Source: an uncultured Prevotella sp.
GTDB taxonomy: Bacteria; Bacteroidota; Bacteroidia; Bacteroidales; Bacteroidaceae
Assembly (NCBI GenBank): GCA_946186115.1
Contig: CAMHLV010000013.1
Location: 1 to 49,793 of the forward strand
DNA length: 49,793 nucleotides
Reading direction: 5' to 3'
The position numbers and the translations under genes were made by a program. The notes beneath the pieces were generated by a model that worked only from the letters and a program-made list of their open reading frames with translations, was not told where the DNA came from and did not search any database. This document shows positions 23,478 to 31,106 of this stretch, in pieces (position 1 is the stretch's first letter; every line of letters begins with the position of its first letter).

Positions 23478-24329
23478 ATGAATAATTGGTACGACAAATA
23501 CATGACTATCTACGGGCGTCCTTTCAGCGAAGTGCCCCAGCAGGTAATCGATGAGACACGCCAGCGCCTGGCCAGTCTGCAGAGCCCAGAGCCCTTGGCC
23601 AGCATAGTGGTCATTGCATATAATGAAGAGACTCACCTGCAGGCCTGTCTGTGGGCTCTTAGCGAGATACAGTGCAAGTATCCCGTAGAGATAATCGGTG
23701 TCGATAACGATTCCAAGGACCGTACTGCTGAAATCTACCAGCAGTCGGGCATACCTTATTATACAGAGTATCAGCACTCGTGCGGCTATGCCCGTCGCTG
23801 CGGATTACAGCATGCCCGTGGGCGTTTCTACTTTGATGTGGATAGCGACACGCTCTATCCTCCGAAGTATTATGAAGTGATGCTGGAACAGCTGTTGAAG
23901 CCTGGCGTCTCATGCGTTTCTGCTACGTGGACTTACTTCCCTGACGAGAACCATTCGAAACTGGGGTTGAGGCTGTTCGAAATGGCCCGCGACCTCTTCC
24001 TGTGGGTTCAGCACTTCAAGCGTCCCGAGTTGTCGGTGCGCGGTCTGGTGTTTGCTTATAATGCTGACTATGGGCGCAAGGAGCCTTACCGCGTAGATAT
24101 TATCCGTGGAGAAGACGGCTCGATGGCCCTCAACCTAAAGAAGTATGGACGTATTGTCTTTGTTCGCGACCGCCGCTGCCGGGCCATCACTGGTTATGGC
24201 ACCATCGGCAACCAGTCGCTTTGGCAGAGCTTTGTTGACCATGTCCGTATTCAGATGAAAGGCATTACCCGTATCTTCCACAAGACCGACCATTACGACG
24301 ATGAGGAAGACAATCTGGTCAAGAACTGA
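23478..24329 (+). CDS. Glycosyltransferase family 2
   Basis: A 283-aa GT-A enzyme. It has LASIVVIAYNEETHLQACLW, VEIIGVDNDSKDRTAEIYQQ and the metal-binding motif FDVDSDTLYPP (about residues 118-128), followed by RGEDGSMALNLKKYGRIVFV, a motif region typical of GT2 acceptor binding. The C-terminus is acidic (YDDEEDNLVKN). It ends the GT operon that begins at 21243. A 413-base non-coding region with repeats follows. The exact sugar transferred is unknown. Confidence 0.88.
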   Translation: MNNWYDKYMTIYGRPFSEVPQQVIDETRQRLASLQSPEPLASIVVIAYNEETHLQACLWALSEIQCKYPVEIIGVDNDSKDRTAEIYQQSGIPYYTEYQHSCGYARRCGLQHARGRFYFDVDSDTLYPPKYYEVMLEQLLKPGVSCVSATWTYFPDENHSKLGLRLFEMARDLFLWVQHFKRPELSVRGLVFAYNADYGRKEPYRVDIIRGEDGSMALNLKKYGRIVFVRDRRCRAITGYGTIGNQSLWQSFVDHVRIQMKGITRIFHKTDHYDDEEDNLVKN

Positions 24330-24338
24330 TGCATCGAA

Positions 24339-24401
24339 CTACTCTTCATCGAAGTCGATGTCGTCGGTCCAGTCGCTGTCACTGCGGGCGTAGCCGGGAT
24401 T
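24339..24401 (-). pseudogene. Possible gene-tail remnant in the non-coding region
   Basis: On the minus strand 20 codons (NPGYARSDSDWTDDIDFDEE) end in TAG and are preceded at once by an in-frame TAA. The acidic, non-repetitive peptide looks like the end of a real protein whose upstream part was lost. No start codon or ribosome site is present. It lies at one side of the repeat-rich gap 24330-24742. This is speculative. Confidence 0.3.
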
Positions 24402-24427
24402 TTAGGGTTGTCTTGCTTTCGATTGTT

Positions 24428-24703
24428 TTCCTGCATTTCTGACATTTCCTACACTAAGATGTTGAGTGTTTTCGACTGCATAGACATCAAAAGAGACAAC
24501 TTTTGAAGAGTATTTAAGCGATACCGTTAGAAATTTCCAGCCTTGAAATTCAGAGTTCCAAGGCTTGAAATTCAGAGTTCTAAGGCTGGAAATTCATAGT
24601 TTCAAGCATTGGTACTTTATTTTGGTACTTTGGTTAAAATATTTAAAATACCGTTTTGGACCTTGGGGACATACCTAGGTAGGAAATGCAGGAAATGCAG
24701 GAT
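24428..24703. mobile_element. MITE-like element with imperfect terminal inverted repeats
   Basis: The 25 bases at 24428-24452 match the reverse complement of 24679-24703 at 21 of 25 positions (shared core CCTGCATTTC and CATTTCCTAC). The inverted ends enclose 226 bases without a coding frame, including 22-bp tandem repeats and a repeated GGTACTTT. No target-site duplication was identified with certainty. It could be a small non-autonomous element or the remains of a deleted mobile gene; I favour the first only weakly. Confidence 0.4.
24543..24606. repeat. 22-bp tandem repeat, three units
   Basis: TTGAAATTCAGAGTTCCAAGG, TTGAAATTCAGAGTTCTAAGG and TGGAAATTCATAGTTTCAAG begin at 24543, 24565 and 24587, a regular 22-base period. 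Part of each unit (CCTTG...CAAGG) is self-complementary. The rest of the gap 24330-24742 holds the inverted ends described separately, two GGTACTTT copies (24611, 24625) and a palindrome-like AAAATATTTAAAATA; no gene is seen. Confidence 0.85.
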
Positions 24704-24742
24704 TTTTTTTTGCAATACTTATGTCATGGTGGTGATTGAAAC

Positions 24743-26980
24743 TCAGCGCAGACGGATAAGCTGTGATCCAGACAACTCTTTGTCGCTGCCAGTCAGTTGT
24801 ATGGCATAGATTCCTGAGGCCAGTTGCGGGAGAGAAATGTTGGCGTAGCTGCCAGCAGGCATGATGGTTGTCTGCCACAGCATGGCGCCATTGGTGGAGT
24901 ATATGCTGACGTTGATGGGCGATGCTGGCTGGCGGATGAATGTCAGGTGTATGCTGCAGTTGTCGGCAATGATGCTTACGCCGGCCGGCTGGTGCTGGCT
25001 GATACTCTCTATGCCGGTAAGCCCCAGGATATCGAGCAGTCCGCGATAGGCGTCAATCTCGCCGTAGCCATAGTCGTTGTTGGGATAGGAGAGAGATTCG
25101 TCGGGATGCTGGCATGTTCGGCTGAAGACATCGATGATTTCTTCACGGGTGAGTGTTGGCTTTGCCTGTAGCCACAGGGCGATGGTGCCTGCTGCTGCCG
25201 GACAGGCCATCGAGGTGCCTGAGAGAGCCGTCCATGAGTATGTGCGCCCGTTGTGCTCGAAGAGTTTTACGCTGTTGCGGTAATCCCAAGCGTCGGGACC
25301 GATGGTTTCGAGATAGTAACTGCTGTATGATGATATTACATCATAGCCGGGAGCCACTACATCTGGCTTCATGAGGTCGTTGAGTGCAGGTCCAGTTGAC
25401 GATTCCGTCATGCGTTTGCCGTAGGTCTGGTTGCCGGAGATGATGGTTGTGCCCTTGTGGGTGGTGTAAGATGTGCGCCATGTGGTGGCTCCCACACATA
25501 TTGCCGAGGGGAAGCATCCAGGGGCAAGGATGTTGTGACCATAGGTGGCTGCATTCCACTGTGGATCGACGCTCGACTGCCTGAGGGGATTCGAACTGCT
25601 GCCGTAGAGCTGTACCCTACTGTCGGCTCCCTCCATTACGATGGCTATGTAGCCTAATTCGTGGAGGTTGCGGTGCGCCATTATCTGCAGTGTATAGAGA
25701 GTGTCGGCAGTGAATCGTGAGGGATAGCGGGTGGCACTGACAAAGCATGAGTCGGAACCCAGAATCAGTGTGTCGGCCAACAGAGTATCCAGGCGATTGT
25801 CTGACGATGCTATGGTGTGTTGGTATGACGGATTATGGCTTAAGTCGTAGAAATGCAGTGTGAGGTTCATGGGGCCGTTCGACTTTAAGTGGTAGTTGGC
25901 CTGTTTCTTATAGATATGTATGAAGGCTCCTGCCTGTTGTGTTCCCACAGGCTTCTCGGCATAGGTGATAGACTGGTTCTCGTTGCCTGCCGACACAGCG
26001 ATGATATGGCCTGGGCCTGCGAGCTTGTCGAGAAAGGCTGAATACAGACTGTCTTCCTCATCCAGATAGGGTGAATAGCCCTCGCTGAAGGATGCTACGC
26101 ATGGCTTGCCCTGGCTGTCGGCATAGTCGAAGATGTATTTGAATCCCAGGGCATCGGTAGCCGATGTGTATTTATAGTAGTCTTTGGGATCGATAAATAC
26201 GGTATCGGCGGTGACGGCGTTGGCCACCAGGCAGATGTCGCTCTCGAAGGCTACTCCGCGGTATGGGCTGTCGTAGCCGCTGCCAGCGGCAATGCCCGTG
26301 GTGTGGGTGCCGTGTGACTGCTGACTGCCGTCGGTGGCACAGCCTTTAGCCAGTATGGCTTCACTGCCTATGTAGTCGCGTCCTACGGGGAATGTGCTGC
26401 CTATGGTGTCGGGCGACAGTTGGTCCCAAAAGGCTTTGATGCGGTAATTGCTTAGTGCTGCATCGCTGTAGAAGTTGGGGTGGGTGAGGTCGAAACCTAT
26501 ATCCATGATGCCCACTACCACGCCGCTGCCTGTAAATGCCTGATGACTCTGTGTGGCGGTATATACCGGCAGCGTGTTGATAATCTTGGGGACTGTGTCC
26601 ATCGTAGTATGGCAACTCTCGCTGGCCTCAATCCTTTTGATGGATGCATGCTGCGATAATTCTGCCAACTGGCTGAGCGGTATTGAGGCAATGACAATGT
26701 CATCCTTCCGGGCATAGGTCCTGCATCCATGCCGCTCCAGCACGTCGTCGTCATTAGTTTGTATGAAGGCCAAAAGGGATGGAGTACCCCCTTCGTCCCC
26801 CGAGGGGGACACAATAGATCTATAGGGTATCGAAGCCCCCTCGGGGTAAGTAGGGGGGGCATTTAGCACAGCTATTAATCTCACCCAGGGCGACATCTTG
26901 CTGTAGTCGGTAGCCGATTGTGCCATGACAGCAAACAACAGGAGTGATAATAGCAGCGTTGCAAACGATCGTCTGAGCAT
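24743..26980 (-). CDS. Secreted S8 (subtilisin-like) serine protease with sorting-type C-terminus
   Basis: A 745-aa exported protease. The start is taken at the ATG 26980, giving the signal peptide MLRRSFATLLLSLLLFAVMA; a longer frame overlaps the upstream gene and lacks an export signal. The catalytic triad is visible: Asp160 in GIMDIGFDLTHPNF, His223 in SHGTHTTGIAAGS and Ser in ALSGTSMACPAAAGT near residue 600. About 75 C-terminal residues (NVSIYSTNGAMLWQTTIMPA, ending LIRLR) resemble a type IX secretion sorting domain, suggesting surface display. Residues about 42-68 (PPTYPEGASIPYRSIVSPSG and DEGGT) are encoded by the GC-rich palindromic element at 26785-26860 and lie in the prodomain. It is 31 bases after apgM in the place where thrC is common in relatives. 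Confidence 0.92.
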   Translation of the reverse strand: MLRRSFATLLLSLLLFAVMAQSATDYSKMSPWVRLIAVLNAPPTYPEGASIPYRSIVSPSGDEGGTPSLLAFIQTNDDDVLERHGCRTYARKDDIVIASIPLSQLAELSQHASIKRIEASESCHTTMDTVPKIINTLPVYTATQSHQAFTGSGVVVGIMDIGFDLTHPNFYSDAALSNYRIKAFWDQLSPDTIGSTFPVGRDYIGSEAILAKGCATDGSQQSHGTHTTGIAAGSGYDSPYRGVAFESDICLVANAVTADTVFIDPKDYYKYTSATDALGFKYIFDYADSQGKPCVASFSEGYSPYLDEEDSLYSAFLDKLAGPGHIIAVSAGNENQSITYAEKPVGTQQAGAFIHIYKKQANYHLKSNGPMNLTLHFYDLSHNPSYQHTIASSDNRLDTLLADTLILGSDSCFVSATRYPSRFTADTLYTLQIMAHRNLHELGYIAIVMEGADSRVQLYGSSSNPLRQSSVDPQWNAATYGHNILAPGCFPSAICVGATTWRTSYTTHKGTTIISGNQTYGKRMTESSTGPALNDLMKPDVVAPGYDVISSYSSYYLETIGPDAWDYRNSVKLFEHNGRTYSWTALSGTSMACPAAAGTIALWLQAKPTLTREEIIDVFSRTCQHPDESLSYPNNDYGYGEIDAYRGLLDILGLTGIESISQHQPAGVSIIADNCSIHLTFIRQPASPINVSIYSTNGAMLWQTTIMPAGSYANISLPQLASGIYAIQLTGSDKELSGSQLIRLR
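26785..26860. repeat. GC-rich double-hairpin element inside the S8 gene
   Basis: Two short palindromes, GTCCCCCGAGGGGGAC and CCCCTCGGGG-type, are joined by about 20 bases and flanked by CTTCG and GAAG. The sequence is unlike the surrounding gene. A second copy lies in the GH31 gene at 36209-36274; both keep the host frame and encode EGAS...SGDEGG. Confidence 0.75.
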
Positions 26981-27011
26981 AAGGCAATACCCTAAATGTT
27001 GTGGTGAACTG

Positions 27012-28331
27012 TTATTCCACGGCCATGAAGGCATTCATGAACTCCTGTAGGCGCAACAGACCGTAGCTTCCGCTGACGCAGCTTTCTTCGTCGTACAGTT
27101 CGACATTATCGGGCTGGATGCCTTTGTGCCAGATGATGAATGGCACGGGCTCGTTGACATGGATGCGCAACTCGACGGGCGTGGGATGGTCGGGAAGGAC
27201 GGCAACGCATACATCTTCCTGCATAGCATTGATGGCCTCGATGATGGGTTTTACCAGTCGCTGGTCGAGATAGTCGATGGCTTTTAACTTGAGATCGATA
27301 TCGCCGTCGTGGCCTGCCTCGTCGGTGGCCTCGACATGGACGAAGACGAAGTCGTCGGTCTTCAGGGCTTCGATAGCGGCCTGTGCCTTACCTTCATAGT
27401 TGGTATTGGCAAGTCCTGTGGCTCCAGGTACCTTGATAATGCGCATTCCAGCATAGCGACCGATGCCTTGGATGAGGTCAACGGCAGAGATTACTGCTCC
27501 CGATTTTATTTGCGGATACTGCTGCATGAGGGTCTGCATGGAGGGACGATAGCCGCCGCTCCACGGCCAGATGCTGTTGGCCTGGCGCTCGCCCTTGGCG
27601 GCTTTGGCCAGATTGTAAGGATGTTTAGCTAACAGCTCTTGCGACTTGAGTATCAGTTCGTTAATGAGCTCTGCGGTCTCTTGTGGGGAGAGACGGGAGA
27701 TGTCAGCGGCAGAACCGCTGACCACAGAACCGCTAACTACAGGATCAGCCGGCTTTACCAGTAACGGGCGCCACTGCTCGTTGGGATGGTCGTGGGGAGG
27801 ATTGCAGATGATGTGCTTCGAGCCGCCTTTAATGACGAGCAGATGGCGATACTGTATGCCAGTTATGAATTTTACGCGCTCGAAATCCTTTGGACAACTG
27901 TCGCCTAAGCGCTGCCGTTCGCGCTCGTTGATGGGAGCGGCAAGGGTCTCGTTGAGGTATCTGATGAGTTCGGCAGCATCGGCTGTTTCAAGGTTGCCAC
28001 CATTGTGGGTGATAATTTTGCCATCTTCGAGCGTGATAATGTTGCAGCGGATGGCCATGTCATCGTCAGCCATGTCGTATCCTATACTAGCGGCTTCGAG
28101 GGGGCCTCGGCCTTCGTAAACTTTATTCAGGTCGTAGCCAAGAATGGCGGTGTTGGCAACTTCGGAACCAGGAGGGAATCCTTCGGGGACGGTGATTAGA
28201 CGGCCGCAGCGCCCTTGGCGGGCCAGGCGGTTTATGTACTCCGGGCGGGCATATTGCAACAGTGTCTTGTTGCCGAGGCTGGCCACTTTGTGGTCGGCCA
28301 TTCCATCGCCCAATATTATTATTCGTTTCAC
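27012..28331 (-). CDS. apgM: ApgM-type phosphoglycerate mutase family protein, likely homoserine kinase
   Basis: A 439-aa alkaline-phosphatase-superfamily enzyme. The metal-binding N-terminus is MKRIIILGDGMADHKVASLG. Other blocks are GFPPGSEVANTAILGYD (with the catalytic Ser), EGRGPLEAASIGYDMADDDM, VEATDEAGHDGDIDLKLKAI and VCVAVLPDHPTPVELRIHVN. It belongs to the archaeal cofactor-independent phosphoglycerate mutase family. In Bacteroidetes the homologue next to thrA has been proposed to act as homoserine kinase, completing threonine synthesis where ThrB is missing; the position 114 bases downstream of thrA supports this. A small coding repeat, VVSGSVVSGS (27708-27745), lies in a loop. Glycolytic mutase activity cannot be excluded from sequence alone. 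Confidence 0.85.
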   Translation of the reverse strand: MKRIIILGDGMADHKVASLGNKTLLQYARPEYINRLARQGRCGRLITVPEGFPPGSEVANTAILGYDLNKVYEGRGPLEAASIGYDMADDDMAIRCNIITLEDGKIITHNGGNLETADAAELIRYLNETLAAPINERERQRLGDSCPKDFERVKFITGIQYRHLLVIKGGSKHIICNPPHDHPNEQWRPLLVKPADPVVSGSVVSGSAADISRLSPQETAELINELILKSQELLAKHPYNLAKAAKGERQANSIWPWSGGYRPSMQTLMQQYPQIKSGAVISAVDLIQGIGRYAGMRIIKVPGATGLANTNYEGKAQAAIEALKTDDFVFVHVEATDEAGHDGDIDLKLKAIDYLDQRLVKPIIEAINAMQEDVCVAVLPDHPTPVELRIHVNEPVPFIIWHKGIQPDNVELYDEESCVSGSYGLLRLQEFMNAFMAVE

Positions 28332-28436
28332 TACTAAATTAAAAATTTAAGATTAAAAATTAAACGAGCAAGCAAGCTTGCTGTGGAGATAAAGGGAGTT
28401 AGAAGGAAACATGAATTACATTATTACATTTTTGAT

Positions 28437-28465
28437 TGTCAATCGCTAAATATTAGCGATTGACA
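28437..28465. repeat. 13-bp perfect hairpin across the thrA stop codon
   Basis: TGTCAATCGCTAA and its exact complement flank a 3-base centre (ATA). One arm is the last codons of thrA (MSIANI-stop); the other lies just beyond it. No T run follows on the minus strand, so read-through into apgM is expected. It could protect the mRNA 3' end or slow ribosomes or RNases. Confidence 0.6.
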
Positions 28466-30905
28466 TGATGTTGGCGAAGACACCGGCAGCGGTGACTGAC
28501 GCTCCGGCGCCATAGCCTTGAATCTGCATAGGATATTCCTTGTAGCGCTCGGTAGTGAGCAGGACGATATTGTTGGAGCCCTCGAGATTGTAGAATGGCG
28601 ACCAGCGGTCAACCTCCTTCAGGGCTACGCTGGTTTTACCGTGCTCCATAGTGGCTACGAAGCGCCAGCGCTTGCCCTCGGCATCTAGGCGCTTACGGCG
28701 CTGCTCGAAATCGGCATCGAGAGCCGGCAGTTTCTGCCAGAAATCGTCTGTTGAGCCGAGGAAGAAATCGTCGGGCACGAAAAGGTGCTTCTCTACATCC
28801 TGCTGTTCTACCTTGTATCCTGCCTCGCGGGTGAGGATAACCAACTTGCGAACCACATCGGTGCCGCTAAGGTCTATACGTGGGTCGGGCTCTGAATAAC
28901 CCTGCTCTTTGGCTCGGCGCACGGTTTCAGAGAAAGGCACATCGGCGCTAATCTCGTTGAAGATGAAGTTGAGCGTGCCAGAGAGCACAGCTTCTATCTT
29001 GAGTATCTTGTCGCCCGAGTTGCGCAGGTCGTTGATGGTGCCGATGATAGGCAGTCCGGCGCCCACATTGGTTTCGTAACGGAACCATACGCCGCGGTCG
29101 CGGGCAGTAGTCTTCAGTTTCTGATAGTTGTCATAGTCGCTCGATGCTGCTATCTTGTTAGCAGCGATGACGCTGATATTGTGTTCGAGGAATGTCTGAT
29201 AGTAGGATGCAATCTCCTTGCTGGCGGTGCAATCTACGAAAACGCTATTGAAGATGTTCATGCCTATTACTTCATCGCGCAGGTTGCTGCCCTGAGCCTC
29301 GGGCTTTTTTAGCAGTTCCTGATAGTGCTCCAAATCGATGCCGTCGCGGTCGTATATGCCTGCCTTCGACGAGGCGATACCTACCACGTTGAGCTTCAGT
29401 CCGCTGCGCTGCATCAGTTCGTTGTATTGTGAGCGTATCTGTTCGATGAGCATGCCGCCCACGGTACCGATGCCACAGATGAAGAGGTTAAGAACCTTGT
29501 ATTCGGAGAGGAAGAAAGAGTCGTGAAGCACGTTGAGCGACTTGCGCAGGAAGCGTCCATCGACAACGAACGAGATGTTGGTCTCTGAGGCCCCCTGGGC
29601 GCATGCTATCACTGAGATACCGCTGCGTCCTAATGTCCCGAATAGCTTGCCGGCAATACCGGGGGTGTGCTTCATGTTCTCACCTACAATGGCTATTGTG
29701 GCAAGGCCGTTTTCTGCATGCATGGGGAACATTGCTCCCGTAGCAATCTCCTTGGAGAACTCCTCGTTAAGCACCTCGACGGCAGCATCACTGTCTTCGT
29801 CGCGCACGCCGATAGAGGTAGAGTTCTCAGAAGATGCCTGGCTGACCATGAACACCGATATGCCCTTGTTGGCCAAAGTGGTGAAGATGCGGCGGTTGAC
29901 ACCGATGACACCTACCATCGACAGACCGGTGACAGTGATAAGGGTGGTGCCCTTGATGCTGCTGATACCCTTGATGGGCTTGCGGTCGTTTTCGATCTTC
30001 TCCTTTATCAGTGTTCCGGGATGGCTGGGGTTGAAGGTGTTTTTAACCTTGATGGGTATGTTCTTTACACATACGGGATATATCGTGGGAGGATAAATGA
30101 CCTTTGCGCCGAAGTTGCAAAGCTCCATAGCCTCTACATACGATAGTTCGTTGATGGTGTATGCAGACTTGATAACTTTGGGGTCGGCGGTCATGAATCC
30201 ATCGACGTCGGTCCATATCTCAAGCACTTCTGCATCCAATGCCGCAGCAATGATGGCTGCGGTATAGTCGGAGCCTCCACGTCCCAGGTTGGTGGTTTCG
30301 CCAGTGTCACGGTCGCGGCTGATGAAGCCTGGCACTACGGCTATGGTCTTGCTGGTTGCAGTTGAACCACTGCAACATACAGGACCGAAGGCTTCCTTGA
30401 CTAGGCGGGTGGTAAGCTCTGAGTCGAGGGTGTGCTTGCCGTGTTTCTTTTCAGTGCGGATAAAGTTGCGGCTGTTCATGCGGATGCCGCCTTTGACGAG
30501 CGACGCAACGATATTCGACGAGAGGCGCTCGCCGTAGGATACGATGGCATCCTGGGTCTTCAGACTCAGGTCGTGAATAAGAAAAACTCCATAGTAGATG
30601 CTCCTTAACTGGTCGAAGAGTTGATCGACCTTGTTAAACAGCTCAACGCGCTTCTTGTCATCAGTGATGATTGTGTCGATCATCTGATGATGGCGGCTGA
30701 CCATGGCATCGAACTCCTCCTTCCAGTGTTCGTCGCCCTGCAATGCCATCTGCGAAGTGGCTATCAACTTGTCTGTAATACCGCCAAGGGCACTGACTAC
30801 AACTATGACAGGCCCCCGTTCGGCTGCTGTCTCCACAATTTTCTTTAAGCTTAGAATGCTTTTTACGGAACCTACGGACGTTCCGCCAAATTTCAGTACT
30901 TTCAT
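28446..30905 (-). CDS. thrA: Bifunctional aspartate kinase / homoserine dehydrogenase
   Basis: An 819-aa fused enzyme catalysing the first and third steps of threonine/methionine synthesis from aspartate. The start at 30905 gives MKVLKFGGTSVGSVKSILSL, the exact kinase N-terminus; a longer reading frame upstream overlaps the promoter. The kinase domain also has VVPGFISRDRDTGETTNLGR followed by GGSDYTAAI. Two ACT-like regulatory repeats follow (about residues 310-460; GLSMVGVIGVNRRIFTTLAN and MKHTPGIAGKLFGTLGRSGI). The dehydrogenase domain has LFICGIGTVGGMLIEQI, FVDCTASKEIASYYQTFLEH, AANKIAAS and GAGLPIIGTINDLRNSGDKI. Length is that of the E. coli ThrA type, which implies feedback control by threonine. 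It heads an operon with apgM and the S8 gene. Confidence 0.97.
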   Translation of the reverse strand: MKVLKFGGTSVGSVKSILSLKKIVETAAERGPVIVVVSALGGITDKLIATSQMALQGDEHWKEEFDAMVSRHHQMIDTIITDDKKRVELFNKVDQLFDQLRSIYYGVFLIHDLSLKTQDAIVSYGERLSSNIVASLVKGGIRMNSRNFIRTEKKHGKHTLDSELTTRLVKEAFGPVCCSGSTATSKTIAVVPGFISRDRDTGETTNLGRGGSDYTAAIIAAALDAEVLEIWTDVDGFMTADPKVIKSAYTINELSYVEAMELCNFGAKVIYPPTIYPVCVKNIPIKVKNTFNPSHPGTLIKEKIENDRKPIKGISSIKGTTLITVTGLSMVGVIGVNRRIFTTLANKGISVFMVSQASSENSTSIGVRDEDSDAAVEVLNEEFSKEIATGAMFPMHAENGLATIAIVGENMKHTPGIAGKLFGTLGRSGISVIACAQGASETNISFVVDGRFLRKSLNVLHDSFFLSEYKVLNLFICGIGTVGGMLIEQIRSQYNELMQRSGLKLNVVGIASSKAGIYDRDGIDLEHYQELLKKPEAQGSNLRDEVIGMNIFNSVFVDCTASKEIASYYQTFLEHNISVIAANKIAASSDYDNYQKLKTTARDRGVWFRYETNVGAGLPIIGTINDLRNSGDKILKIEAVLSGTLNFIFNEISADVPFSETVRRAKEQGYSEPDPRIDLSGTDVVRKLVILTREAGYKVEQQDVEKHLFVPDDFFLGSTDDFWQKLPALDADFEQRRKRLDAEGKRWRFVATMEHGKTSVALKEVDRWSPFYNLEGSNNIVLLTTERYKEYPMQIQGYGAGASVTAAGVFANIMSIANI

Positions 30906-30971
30906 ATTTCTATGCAATTTATCTTTACCAACGGTACCCCTTGACAAGCGGGGACTACTCCGAAGGCGGGG

Positions 30972-31002
30972 CAAAATTACAAAATCAAAAGCAAACAGCA
31001 AA
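30972..31002 (-). promoter_or_regulatory. Promoter of thrA
   Basis: On the minus strand TTTG (31002-30999), 19 bases, TAATTTTG (30979-30972): a full Bacteroidetes promoter. It gives a leader of about 60 bases before the start at 30905. No attenuator hairpin followed by a T run is seen in that leader. Confidence 0.8.
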
Positions 31003-31050
31003 AGAAAAGCGGGAAAAATTGCAATAACTAAGGCAAAACATCAAAAGAAA

Positions 31051-31072
31051 AGCGGGAAAAGTATTTCCCGCT
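31051..31072 (-). terminator. Terminator of the GH127 gene
   Basis: Perfect 9-bp arms AGCGGGAAA and TTTCCCGCT enclose a 4-base loop; on the minus strand TTTTCTTTT follows. It lies 35 bases after the GH127 stop. The motif AAAAGAAAAGCGGGAAAA occurs a second time about 40 bases away, near 31001-31019. Confidence 0.85.
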
Positions 31073-31106
31073 AGTGATAATTGTGTGTTATGAATGCTGT
31101 TTTACG

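Noticed and set aside
24543..24606. CRISPR array
   Set aside because: The three 22-base units are directly adjacent, with no spacers, and no cas genes are near.
26981..27034. Longer N-terminus for the S8 protease
   Set aside because: It overlaps apgM, and the extra 18 residues lack an export signal; the start at 26980 gives a clean signal peptide.
28361..28380. AGCAAGCTTGCT palindrome as a terminator between thrA and apgM
   Set aside because: The arms meet without a loop, so a stable RNA hairpin is unlikely.
30906..30971. Threonine attenuator in the thrA leader
   Set aside because: No leader peptide rich in Thr/Ile codons and no hairpin with T run was found.
30906..31001. Longer N-terminus for thrA
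   Set aside because: These codons cover the promoter and leader; family proteins begin at MKVLKFGGTS.
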